Source: DASYXT01 sp035934555
Lineage (GTDB): Bacteria > Verrucomicrobiota > Verrucomicrobiia > Limisphaerales > UBA8199
Assembly: GCA_035934555.1 (NCBI GenBank)
Contig: DASYXT010000096.1
Span: forward strand, 83,196 to 147,195
Length of the DNA: 64,000 bases
Direction of reading: 5' to 3'
Part shown: positions 45,021 to 54,533 of the stretch, piece after piece
Numbering within the stretch: the first letter of the stretch is position 1
Layout of the letters: the number at the start of each line of letters is the position of its first letter
The notes under the pieces: generated by a model
Databases searched by the model: none
The model's input: only the letters and a program-made list of their open reading frames with translations
Told to the model about the DNA's origin: nothing
Translations under genes and position numbers: made by a program

Positions 45021-45087
45021 CGCCGCCAAATTCTCGATTCAACCAATCGGCAAATTTAGCAGCAGGCAGTCGTGAAGCCAAGGCAGT

Positions 45088-45372
45088 TTAATGACGGATT
45101 CCGCTTGGGCTACGCCCACGGGCCAGGGGGCGGGTGGAGGCAGCCCTCCGCGGATCATTCTCAAACGCAGCAATACTGTCCCGATGACTCCGGAGACAAG
45201 TTTCCACTGCCATGGTAGTGCAGTTGCCGAGGTGCAGGCGAATTACCTTCGGCGGATGCCCAAATAGCAGGCTGCGGTCACTGAAATCAGAATCCTTCGA
45301 GACTATAACGAAGCCGTTAGTCTTGGCATATTCCCAAAGCACCTTGGACTCAGTCCGCCGCCCCGCGCTCAC
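45088..45372 (-). pseudogene. DUF5615 PIN-like toxin, 5'-truncated
   Basis: The 94-codon frame contains most of a DUF5615 domain: VLWEYAKTNGFVIVSKDSDFSD, FGHPPKVIRLHLGNCTTM and LRSHRDSIAAFEND. The N-terminal strand with the first catalytic Asp (as in MKFLVDxxLP), about 30 residues, is missing. Its place is taken by the end of the giant subtilase gene, whose stop is 1 nt away. The last 20 residues are Arg/Ser/Pro-rich and unlike the family. No antitoxin is adjacent. It is most likely a remnant created by a rearrangement. Confidence 0.65.
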
Positions 45373-45373
45373 G

Positions 45374-48300
45374 TTATGGCACCAGCCGGAAGTAGATCGG
45401 CGTGGTATTGATCTGATAGAACACGACGTATTGGTTGCCGATGATTTGGACCGGCAGATTCACGTTCTGCCACGGGCCTTGCGGAGAGAAGGAGGATTGC
45501 AAGGTCTCACCGGGGAAGTTGGTGGACCACGACAGGCGCAACTGGTTGCCCGGCCAGGGCTGAACCGTCAACGTAACGGCTCCGGAAAACTCGGATACCT
45601 GCACCACGCGGTAAAAATGCGACCCGGTGGTCGGCACGGGCAGAATCTGGTAAGTGCTCAGCGGTGTCGTCGCGCGGATGAATCCGGAAAGGTCCTGCCA
45701 GTTTCTCAAATCCGTCGAGTGCTGTACGATATACAGCTCGCCCAGGACAGAGTTCCATTGGAACAGCAACCCTTGCGGCGGCCGCAGGGCCGTGAGCGTT
45801 TCCTGCAGCGGTTGCGCGCTGAGCAACAAGCCATTGGTCGGCGTCGTCGCTCGCAGCGTGTAAGCCACCGGCACCGATTCGTTGTTAATCACACCCAGGT
45901 ACCAATTGCCGAACAGGTCGGGGATTTCCTGACCCGGGCGCACCACGATCTGCTCGGGTTGCAGGCCGGGACTGAAGCTGCCCGCGAGGTACGGCGGCAT
46001 AGCCGGCGGCACATCCCGCTGCAGCACCAGGTCCGCATCTCCAGACACATTGTAAAGCTCGAACAAAATGCCCCGCGGCGAATTTGTCACCTGGAATTCA
46101 AAGAAGAACCACTGGGGCGGTCCGGGCGGGGCGACGTACGGGCTGGCGAAGTCGGCGGTAAACTCGACGCCGTTGGTCAGCGGAATGATGACCGGATAAT
46201 TCGAGACCGTGTAGCAGGCCTCGACGAAGAACGGCACGTTGGTGGAGGCCTGGCTGAACACGCCGGCGTACCAGCGGTTGGTCTGCAACGGAAACGGCGT
46301 CGTGTTGGTAACGACCACCACGATATTGTCGTTGGTCGAGGCGAGCTGGTTGATGTAATCGAAATGCGTCAAGTCCGGCAATGGCAAGTGCTGACTGAGC
46401 ACCACGGTAACATTGCTGCCGATGCCCACATCGACACCGGGCACACCGCTGAGCAGGAATGTGACGGCCTGCGGGGGCGCGCCCGTCGGGGTCAGCGGCG
46501 ACGGCACGTCAAATTGGAAGTATCTCGGGATGCCCGCCTGCGCGACGAAATTGGATTGGGCCTGGCAATTGGTCAGCGTGGTGATGTCGAACCAGATGCT
46601 ATACGCGAACGTGACTGACACCGGGTTGGGATTGGTGACAGTGAGATAGTACGGCTGCCCGGGAACGATGTAGGGCAGCGTGTTCGTGTTCAGGTTGAGC
46701 ACGTCGGTGCCGTTGGTGACCGGCGGCCAGAAAATCGCCAGGTTCGTGTCGGAGGGTGCTTGATTGGTGAGATCGAACAGGACCCCCACCGGCGGGTTGT
46801 TCTGGAATTGGACGTTGGTGGTCAGCAACAATGAGTTCGTGGTGAACATCGCCCACTGCGGCACATCCACGACAAAGTTCTGCACGCCGTGCGCCACCAG
46901 CGTATTGGTGTAAGCAATGCCGTGGGCCAGATGAATGACCGGCGGCGGGTTGCTCGGCAGCAGGATGAAATTGAGCTGCCAGTTGAGCAACGCCGGCAGG
47001 GCGTTGGTGGGCGAAATGCCGAGGCGGTTGTCCCAAATCTCCAAAGTCCAAACGCCCTTGGCATTTTCACCATTCAGCGCCGACAGCGAGTCTTCGGGCA
47101 GATAATTCAACTCGGCGGGCAGTTGAGTGAGCGTGACGCCATCAACCAGCGTGCCCGGCAGCACGCTTTGCAAAGTCAGCACCGTGTTGGTGTGGTCGGC
47201 GGTGAACACAACCGTGCGGGTGGTCCACTGGCTGTTATCGCCGTGGCCCGTGTCGCGCAGAATGTCGTCGAGCAACACGTTGACCTCCGCCAGGCTCTGG
47301 CCGGGCGGCACAGTGAAGTCGGCCTTACCGGTGCCATTGGCGTTGTAGATCGCCTGGATCTCCGGATCGGTCAGCGCGCGGCCATAAACCGTCAGTTCAT
47401 CAAGATACCCGCGGAACGGCTGGGTGAAATCGTAGCGGCTGCGGTTGCCGATGCTGACCCCGGGGCTGAAAGCCGGGTCGAGGTCGCGGAACGGCGAAAG
47501 CGTCGTGTAATTGCTGGCGATACAGACGCCGTTCAAATACAGCCGCAACTGGTTGGTAACAATCGTCACCGTGTTTGTGCCGTTGATGACCGTGGTGAAA
47601 TTCGTAAACGGTTTGTCAAATACCGCCGCGAAGTGCGACCACCCGCCCACACTCAGCGGACCGTTGGTCGTCACCAGGTCGAACCCGCAGGTCGGGTTGT
47701 TCTGGTCCTGGATATGGAAATGCAGGTCGCGCTGGTTGGCAGTGTAAGGTTCCAGCGCCAGGTAGTAGGGTTCGCGGCAATCGCGTGAATCCCCGCGGAA
47801 CAGGATTTGTTCGGTTCCGACGTAATTAGTCTGCAACACGGGGTTAATCCAGCCTTCAATAGTGAATCCGTTGGTGAGCCGCAGATTGGCCGGATCGCCC
47901 AGTTCCAGTTTGCCCGAGGAATCGTCAGTATCCAGCGCCCCAAAATCAGTGTCGGGCGTTGGTTCATCCTCCCCGTTGAAGTAGAAGGCACTGCGGCCGA
48001 CAAAACCCGGTGCGACGTTCGTGACCGCCACCAGGTTCGTATCGAGATTGATCAACGCGCCATTGTTACCGCCGAGCAGGTCCCAGGCCCGTTGGCTCGA
48101 CGGTTCAATATCGCCCGTCCACCAACTCACCGCCCCGGGGCCGCGCACGTTATACGTGAGCTGATAGCGAGTGCCGGGGATGGTCGGCAGCGTGCACTGG
48201 ATGCTGCCGGTGGCCAGCGCCACGCTATTGGTGCTGATCGCGTCCACCAGGCTGTTGCTGACTACCGTCACCGGGCCGGAAAGCACAGTCCAGTCCCGCG

Positions 48301-51300
48301 GACCGTAGCCCGGGTCGTTTGGTGAACCGGTAATGACCGCATTGCTTTGGTAAATGCCCGGCATTGCCACAGTAAAGTCGTTCGAGAAGACAATCGTGGG
48401 CGGGAAATTTGAGATCGCGTAGGGCGCCGGCGCGAACTTAATCGGCACCAACGCCAGGTTGGTATCCTCGGAGAAATGCATCAGCCCATTCAGGTAATTC
48501 GTCTGAAGGGCCGACAGCACGAAATTATCCACCGCGACGTTCGGGTCGGTGGCCGAGACGATGATCGGCGCGGCATTGGAGACCTGGCCGTCCCAGGCGA
48601 CAACATTGGTTTCCCATTGCGGCCCGTTGGTCCAGGTCAGCCCGTTGACGAAATTGCTCGTGATAAGGCCCGCGGAAGTAACAATTTGGACGGTGTTGGT
48701 GACCGGGCAGGACAGCACGTTGGTGCCGTACTTGCCGCCGGTGCCGGCGTTGTAGATCGCCGCCACTTCGCAATCCGACAGCGCGCGCTCATAAATGCCG
48801 AACTCATCCAGCCCGCCCTGGTAGGAGACAAAGTTGTTCGGCAACGTCGGCGGGTGATAGCCGAAATACACATCACCGGAAGTGCGCAACGTCCCAACGC
48901 CCGCAGTCAGGACACCGACGGACGTCAGTTGCCCATCGATGTAAAGGCGAGCAGCCCCGCTGGCGCCATCAAACGTCACCGCGACATGTTGCCAGCCGCC
49001 GTTGGTGACCGCGTTCGCGCCGGTTTCAAGCGAGTACGGTTGTGAGTTGGTGTCCCACACGCGCAACGAAAGCGAGCCCGGCCCACTGGTCGCGGTAAAT
49101 CCACCATTAAGCCAGAATTGGATACCCAAGTTAGTGGTGCCAGTGTCATTCCACTCGACCAGCGGCGCCGAGTTGGTCACATTGGCCGGGTTGATCCAGC
49201 CCTCGACCGTGAACCCGCGGCCAAGGCCAAGATCCAATTGTGGACAGCGCGGCACGATCATCCGGGTCGCCACGCCGTCTCCCCAGTAGGCCTGGTTGAC
49301 CTCCCCTGGGCCCCCGTCAAAAGAGACATCCCCAAAGAACAAACCATCATGGCCGCCAAAGACGTCGGCGGCGTTGCGGTCGAACGGCCACCAACCCACC
49401 GTCCCTACAAGATACGGTGCGTGGGTCACCTCGAAACTCAAACTATAGGAGCTCGAGTTGGTCGTCGGCAGGGAATTGCTGACCCCGCCGTAAGTGAGCA
49501 GCAGCACGTTGTTGCTGAGCCATGGCGCCGGCATCTCCGGATAAACCAGCACCGAATTGCTCAACACGTTCCAGCCATCGAACACCGCGCCGGGCGTGTA
49601 GGTGCCGGTCGGCACATCGTCGAAGTTGTTTGTGTAGAAGGGGGCGATATTCGTGGTGCCCGCGCTGGACAGACCCTGGGCGTTGGTCACGGTGCTGAAC
49701 GTGCCCAGGCCGTTGGTGGAAAGTCCGCCGCGGTTCTCAAACAATAGCACGCGTGTGCCATCCGGGCTGATCAAGCTGATCGCCAGGTCGGAAATTCGCG
49801 GATCACTAATGAGCAAACCCACATCCAGCGAACTAATCGCCATGTCAATGTTGTTGGTGATGTAGGCGTAGGTGATGGCGTCGTCCTGAATCGTCACAGG
49901 CCCGGCAAACCCCGAGATGCTCGACGCGACCGCGAAAGGATTGCGATAAAGAGTCGCCAGGACTCGTATCGTTTGCGATGTGGCGCTGGTGTTGTGGACG
50001 CCGATGTAATACTTGCCGGCCACCAGCGGCGGGGTATCAAAAATCGTGATCGGCAGACAATCCCCAGGTGGATTCACCGTCAGGTGATAATCGAACGTCG
50101 TAGCGCTTGGCACCGACCCGCGCGAGACGTATAAATCGATCGGCGCGGTGTTGCCCGAAACGCAGACGGTAAGGTTGGTCGCGTCGGGCGGCACATCGAT
50201 CGAATCATAGTACCAGGCGTCGGGCGCCAGCGTCACCGGACTGCCGTTGGTGTTAAGGTTCTGCGGCTCCAGTTTAAGCCAAAGCCGGTACTCGTAACCA
50301 TCCCCCGACGGGAAATTGTTCACCATCGAGAAGAGCCACGGCCCCACACCATTGTCGCCAATGAAATCTTTCAGGCTGCCGGGACCGTCGGTATGTCTGG
50401 AGAGCGGGATATCCCCCTGCCCGTTGTCTTCATAATAGATGCCACCGGGGAAAGAGAGCGGCAATAGATTGGTGTAACAGTTGCCGGTGGCATCGGTGAC
50501 GCAAGTATGGTTGTTGAGCACAGCGAATTTGGTGCCGTGATTCAGCGTGCCAACCAGGTTGCCCGGCAGCGTGTGATAATAGGAATTGGTGACGATGACC
50601 CGTTGGATTTGGATCGGCGCAATCACCAACGCCACCAGGTTGGTGCCGCCCGGCTGTGACGCGGACCCTTGCGGGATGCCCGCCGGCACTGGCCACGCCC
50701 GCGTATATACATTCCCACTGCCATCGGTGATGCTCGGCGGATAAAGGCTGAACACCCCGAGGAAATTGTAATCGGCCGATTGTTGGTCTTCCGATTTTAT
50801 CCCCACATAATACACCGCTCCTGGGGCGGCGTTGCTTTCGTAAATATATTCCGTGCCGCCTCGGCCCAAAGATTTATCGGCGGCCGCGATCGCGCTCGGG
50901 CTCAGGTTCGTGATATTGAAATCCGTCGAGACGTACATGTCGATGTCCGCTTCCGGCCGCGTCGCATTATTCGGATTGTTGACGTTGGTCACGCCCATGC
51001 GCGGCACGGACAAGTTAGGTGGGAGGAAGGTAATGAAACTGGCATTGGTAAAGTTGAACTGGTTGGACAAGACGTAGAAGTGCCATTGGTTGGTCATCCC
51101 CAGAGTGATGACCGCATTGGCATCTGTCGGCAGCGGAACAGTATTCGTGCCCATTAAGGGGGTGTCGGCGCCCACGCGTTGGTGAAAGAGCATCGCGCCG
51201 GACACCGGGTCCTCGGGGTCATACGGGAACTGGTTGGTGGCGAAGTAAACATTCGGCAAGGTCACGAACAGATTCTGGAACTGACCCGCATTCATGGTCA

Positions 51301-54136
51301 GGGCGTCGGGCACCGTGCCGTCGCCGCTGGAAACCACCAGCGCATAGTCCTGCACAACATCATTCGGGTTTTCCGGAACCGCGTTCACGTTCACACGATG
51401 CCCAATGACCGTGACCGAATAATTGGTCCCCAGCGGACCCTGGAGATAAACATTCTCAACATTGTTGACCGAGTCCACGTTCGGGATGGTGTTCGTGTCC
51501 CACGGCGAGCTGAAATCGTTGCCGGCCCGTATGTCGTTGCCGAAATAGACCGTGCCGTCGTCGAGGTTAGTCACCACCACATCGAGGTCGTTCACCAGTT
51601 TGATGCCCACCACCGGATCGCCCGGCGGGTCGCTCCAAACCAGTGTCACCCGCAGCGGTTGGGCCTGGGCATCGCTGGCAACCGTAAAAAAGCGGGTGTG
51701 GCTCTGGCCCGTGCTCAAGGCGTTGGTCGGACTCTGGTCAAAGATGTAAATGGGGTTATTGGGCGCAGTCGCGGCCGTGGTGAGATTGGAAAGCGCCCCC
51801 GGCAAGCTGTTGGGCAAATAAACCTGCCCCCAACCTTGATAATTGATCGAGCTGCGGACTTGGAAATCATACTGATCCCCAAGCGAACGGGCGCCATTGA
51901 TCAGCAGCGCCTTCAACAGCGCCGGGCTCGGCGGATTGCTCCGGCTGAAAAACCCTTGCGTCCGCTGTTCCAGGAATTCCTGCATCAGGCCCATCACACC
52001 GGACACGCTGGCGGCAGCGAGGCTGGTGCCTGATTCGTAACGGTAGTAATACGGCGGACCCGTGCCGATTGAGTTGTTCATGTTGCTCAGGACCTGCAGG
52101 AAATTGCCATGATCGTTAGTACTAACCAGCAGCACGCTAAGCGTGTAAGTCACCGGGATCGGCTGCGGGTTGGTAATGGTGTAGCTCCAGAAATTGGCCA
52201 CCGGGCTGAGATTGCCGTCCGGGGGCAAGGATACCTGGTTGATGCCGAAAATCGGAGCTCCGCCGTTAGGTGGAATGACCTCAACACCCAAATCCGTTAT
52301 CGGGCTTGTCGCCTGCGCGCTCACAATCATTTGCACCGCGTTATTGGGAACAAAAGTCCCCGAGCTATAAACCGCGTTGCTCGCCAGCGTCAAATTCGCG
52401 AACGACTGGTAGTTGTAGTTTGTCGGGTTGTAGTAGGCCTGCTCGTCCCACTGGCTCGAGCGCGTCGAAACAACGAACGTGCCCGGGGCCACTACGTCCG
52501 GCTTGAACCGGCCATGGTCGCCTTCAACACCATAGCCGACATTGCCGCGGCTGGAGAAATTGGCGACCTGGTTCGAGGAGTCGGTGCTGGCCGCCCACGG
52601 CTCATTGGTTTGGCCGCCCGAGGTAGTCCAGGTTTGGTTCGTGATACTGCGCAGTTGCTCGACGGCGCCGACCGTGATCACGTTCTTCGCCGTGCCGGGC
52701 GATTGGATCGTGTCCTGGCTGCCGCCAGTCCCGCCGTCATTGTTACCGGCATCGTAGTTATTGATGCCTCCGCCATTGCCGGCGGGAAATACAATCGCCA
52801 GTGATTGCGGGCCGGTTACCTCCGGCACGGCATCCCGCACCGCCGCATCGTAGCTGGCCGCCGCCAGATCGTAATCGGCGATGCCGTAGGTCCACGAATT
52901 ATTCTCGATCAGCACATTGGTCCTGGCAGCCGTCTCCTGGATGTAGTAATCGGGCGACTGCAGTTCCATCGACAGCAGCTTGGCATCAGGCGCTTTCCCG
53001 CGGAATTGGCCGTTGGTGCCGGGCATAACGGACCCGGACACGTTGGTCAGGGTGGTAGATTCGGTGCCGTCCCCCGCGATGATCCCCGCCACAAAGGTTC
53101 CGTGGCCGGCGGTGTCAACGCCGCTCAAAAGTGAATCAATAAACACCCGCCCCTGCAGGTCCGGGTGGTTGGTATCCACGCCGGTATCGCTCATCGCGAT
53201 CACGACATTTGTACCAGTAAGATCAAGATACGTGGTCGTCGTAACCGAATCCGTCGAGACCCCGAGCACCATCCGGCTCAGATCGTTGGCCAGAACGCGC
53301 GGGTGAAACCGCTCAATCTCGTGCACCCCGCTCAGGCCAGCCAGCGCGGCCAAACCACTCGGGGGAAGCTGCACCCGCAGCACCGGGCCGAACGGCGAAC
53401 GGTCCTGCGCGACGACTTGCGCCCCAAGGTCCTGCACCTGCGCCACAGTGGCATCAACCGCATCCGGGAATACCAGCACGTTCACCATCGCGTTGGCCGG
53501 CAGCGGCTGTTGCTCGACCGCAAACGCCAGCAGCGACGGCTTTAGCTTGTAATACGGCTCGAACGGAAGCACTGCCTGCGTGGTCGGGTTCGCCTCGAGT
53601 TGACCCGCGACCTCCGCCGAAGCACGAACCAAGTATGCGTTATTCGGCACAAAGCCGACGATGCTGGCGCCGGCAGCCTTCAGCGCGCCTCGAAACGCGT
53701 TGTCGAGCGGTTGACGCGACTGGACAATGTAAGTTCCGGGGTCGCCCTTCGAACGAAGCGCATCGGGGATGGGCAGTTTGCCGGGCAGGGAGGTATCGAG
53801 CAGCGCGTTTTCGAGCAGGATTGCGTGGTTATTGCGCACGAGTGCGGAGACTTTCTGGCTGGTGTTGCTCAACCGGTGCTTGAGCCAGCCGGCGCGCGGG
53901 GCGTTCGTCGAGGTCGTGTCGGTGAAATTCGGGGCACCTGGCTGGCTGAGCAATGCAAACGGCTGCGCGTGGTGGCTGGCAGGTTTAGCCTGGGCCGGCT
54001 CTTGCTTTGGGTGCTGGGCGCGCGTACGGGAAGCGGCTTTCTCGGCCGCCCATTGGTCCCCCAGCCGCCAGAAATAAACCGCGCCGATAAAACACAGCAT
54101 GCTCACGCACAGCCAGAACAAAGATCGCCAGCGCAT
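45374..54136 (-). CDS. Giant S8 subtilisin-family protease with P-domain and LamG modules
   Basis: The 2920-residue protein has an N-terminal hydrophobic helix (LFWLCVSMLCFIGAVYFW) and a propeptide-like part to about 300. The subtilase domain has D317 (SDTGVDTNHPD), H345 (AGHGTFVAG), N454 (AGNGG) and S705 (SGTSLAAASVSG). A beta-rich insert of about 110 residues sits between N454 and S705. Downstream are repeated beta-sandwich regions, a proprotein-convertase P-like domain (ISDLAISLISPDGTRVLLF), at least two LamG domains (VGWWPFDRNAADVFGG, VSWWTGDIEPSSQRAWD) and a terminal LQSSFSPQGPW module. It is presumably secreted or surface-bound and degrades protein outside the cell. It follows the pilin operon on the same strand. 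Confidence 0.92.
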   Translation of the reverse strand: MRWRSLFWLCVSMLCFIGAVYFWRLGDQWAAEKAASRTRAQHPKQEPAQAKPASHHAQPFALLSQPGAPNFTDTTSTNAPRAGWLKHRLSNTSQKVSALVRNNHAILLENALLDTSLPGKLPIPDALRSKGDPGTYIVQSRQPLDNAFRGALKAAGASIVGFVPNNAYLVRASAEVAGQLEANPTTQAVLPFEPYYKLKPSLLAFAVEQQPLPANAMVNVLVFPDAVDATVAQVQDLGAQVVAQDRSPFGPVLRVQLPPSGLAALAGLSGVHEIERFHPRVLANDLSRMVLGVSTDSVTTTTYLDLTGTNVVIAMSDTGVDTNHPDLQGRVFIDSLLSGVDTAGHGTFVAGIIAGDGTESTTLTNVSGSVMPGTNGQFRGKAPDAKLLSMELQSPDYYIQETAARTNVLIENNSWTYGIADYDLAAASYDAAVRDAVPEVTGPQSLAIVFPAGNGGGINNYDAGNNDGGTGGSQDTIQSPGTAKNVITVGAVEQLRSITNQTWTTSGGQTNEPWAASTDSSNQVANFSSRGNVGYGVEGDHGRFKPDVVAPGTFVVSTRSSQWDEQAYYNPTNYNYQSFANLTLASNAVYSSGTFVPNNAVQMIVSAQATSPITDLGVEVIPPNGGAPIFGINQVSLPPDGNLSPVANFWSYTITNPQPIPVTYTLSVLLVSTNDHGNFLQVLSNMNNSIGTGPPYYYRYESGTSLAAASVSGVMGLMQEFLEQRTQGFFSRSNPPSPALLKALLINGARSLGDQYDFQVRSSINYQGWGQVYLPNSLPGALSNLTTAATAPNNPIYIFDQSPTNALSTGQSHTRFFTVASDAQAQPLRVTLVWSDPPGDPVVGIKLVNDLDVVVTNLDDGTVYFGNDIRAGNDFSSPWDTNTIPNVDSVNNVENVYLQGPLGTNYSVTVIGHRVNVNAVPENPNDVVQDYALVVSSGDGTVPDALTMNAGQFQNLFVTLPNVYFATNQFPYDPEDPVSGAMLFHQRVGADTPLMGTNTVPLPTDANAVITLGMTNQWHFYVLSNQFNFTNASFITFLPPNLSVPRMGVTNVNNPNNATRPEADIDMYVSTDFNITNLSPSAIAAADKSLGRGGTEYIYESNAAPGAVYYVGIKSEDQQSADYNFLGVFSLYPPSITDGSGNVYTRAWPVPAGIPQGSASQPGGTNLVALVIAPIQIQRVIVTNSYYHTLPGNLVGTLNHGTKFAVLNNHTCVTDATGNCYTNLLPLSFPGGIYYEDNGQGDIPLSRHTDGPGSLKDFIGDNGVGPWLFSMVNNFPSGDGYEYRLWLKLEPQNLNTNGSPVTLAPDAWYYDSIDVPPDATNLTVCVSGNTAPIDLYVSRGSVPSATTFDYHLTVNPPGDCLPITIFDTPPLVAGKYYIGVHNTSATSQTIRVLATLYRNPFAVASSISGFAGPVTIQDDAITYAYITNNIDMAISSLDVGLLISDPRISDLAISLISPDGTRVLLFENRGGLSTNGLGTFSTVTNAQGLSSAGTTNIAPFYTNNFDDVPTGTYTPGAVFDGWNVLSNSVLVYPEMPAPWLSNNVLLLTYGGVSNSLPTTNSSSYSLSFEVTHAPYLVGTVGWWPFDRNAADVFGGHDGLFFGDVSFDGGPGEVNQAYWGDGVATRMIVPRCPQLDLGLGRGFTVEGWINPANVTNSAPLVEWNDTGTTNLGIQFWLNGGFTATSGPGSLSLRVWDTNSQPYSLETGANAVTNGGWQHVAVTFDGASGAARLYIDGQLTSVGVLTAGVGTLRTSGDVYFGYHPPTLPNNFVSYQGGLDEFGIYERALSDCEVAAIYNAGTGGKYGTNVLSCPVTNTVQIVTSAGLITSNFVNGLTWTNGPQWETNVVAWDGQVSNAAPIIVSATDPNVAVDNFVLSALQTNYLNGLMHFSEDTNLALVPIKFAPAPYAISNFPPTIVFSNDFTVAMPGIYQSNAVITGSPNDPGYGPRDWTVLSGPVTVVSNSLVDAISTNSVALATGSIQCTLPTIPGTRYQLTYNVRGPGAVSWWTGDIEPSSQRAWDLLGGNNGALINLDTNLVAVTNVAPGFVGRSAFYFNGEDEPTPDTDFGALDTDDSSGKLELGDPANLRLTNGFTIEGWINPVLQTNYVGTEQILFRGDSRDCREPYYLALEPYTANQRDLHFHIQDQNNPTCGFDLVTTNGPLSVGGWSHFAAVFDKPFTNFTTVINGTNTVTIVTNQLRLYLNGVCIASNYTTLSPFRDLDPAFSPGVSIGNRSRYDFTQPFRGYLDELTVYGRALTDPEIQAIYNANGTGKADFTVPPGQSLAEVNVLLDDILRDTGHGDNSQWTTRTVVFTADHTNTVLTLQSVLPGTLVDGVTLTQLPAELNYLPEDSLSALNGENAKGVWTLEIWDNRLGISPTNALPALLNWQLNFILLPSNPPPVIHLAHGIAYTNTLVAHGVQNFVVDVPQWAMFTTNSLLLTTNVQFQNNPPVGVLFDLTNQAPSDTNLAIFWPPVTNGTDVLNLNTNTLPYIVPGQPYYLTVTNPNPVSVTFAYSIWFDITTLTNCQAQSNFVAQAGIPRYFQFDVPSPLTPTGAPPQAVTFLLSGVPGVDVGIGSNVTVVLSQHLPLPDLTHFDYINQLASTNDNIVVVVTNTTPFPLQTNRWYAGVFSQASTNVPFFVEACYTVSNYPVIIPLTNGVEFTADFASPYVAPPGPPQWFFFEFQVTNSPRGILFELYNVSGDADLVLQRDVPPAMPPYLAGSFSPGLQPEQIVVRPGQEIPDLFGNWYLGVINNESVPVAYTLRATTPTNGLLLSAQPLQETLTALRPPQGLLFQWNSVLGELYIVQHSTDLRNWQDLSGFIRATTPLSTYQILPVPTTGSHFYRVVQVSEFSGAVTLTVQPWPGNQLRLSWSTNFPGETLQSSFSPQGPWQNVNLPVQIIGNQYVVFYQINTTPIYFRLVP

Positions 54137-54299
54137 ATTTAAGAAGTTTAGTTAAGCAAGGTTAGGGGGCAAAATCAATCCTAAAGGTCACAGCACCAAT
54201 GGGGTAAACAACGGTTTTACGCAGTAAAACAGTGGGCAAATATGTTCCAGGGCTTCATTATCTGAGTTTGTGAACAGGGACTCGCGGCCGACCTGCTGG

Positions 54300-54485
54300 A
54301 ACCCCGTAGGGGTGCCCTGTTTATAGACCGTCCGCCAGGCCCCCGATTGTTTTTTTGTTTTTCGGTGGCGCGGACCTCGATCCTGAAATCCACCGGTGCC
54401 TTGTGTCCGCGCCACCGAAAAACAAAAAGAGATGAATGGGGAGGGGGGGCGGCCCGTACTATAAACAGGGCACCCCTACGGGGTT
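54300..54485. repeat. Nested perfect inverted repeats (compound cruciform element)
   Basis: The outer arms 54300-54326 and 54459-54485 are perfect 27-nt inverted repeats beginning AACCCCGTAGGGGTGCC. The inner arms 54352-54375 and 54405-54428 are perfect 24-nt inverted repeats with GTTTTTCGGTGGCGCGGAC. The inner loop is 29 nt. The outer arm has its own small palindrome CCCCGTAGGGG. The element fills the gap between the end of the pilin operon and the protease gene. No reading frame is likely here. It may be a MITE-like element and could also stop transcription. Confidence 0.85.
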
Positions 54486-54533
54486 TTTGAGATCGCGCCT
54501 GCTCAGTTGCGCGAAGTACTTTCATTTCAACGT

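Noticed and set aside
45212..46618. A 468-codon plus-strand frame.
   Set aside because: It is antisense to the end of the subtilase gene and the toxin remnant, is Arg/His/Gln-rich and has no known motif.
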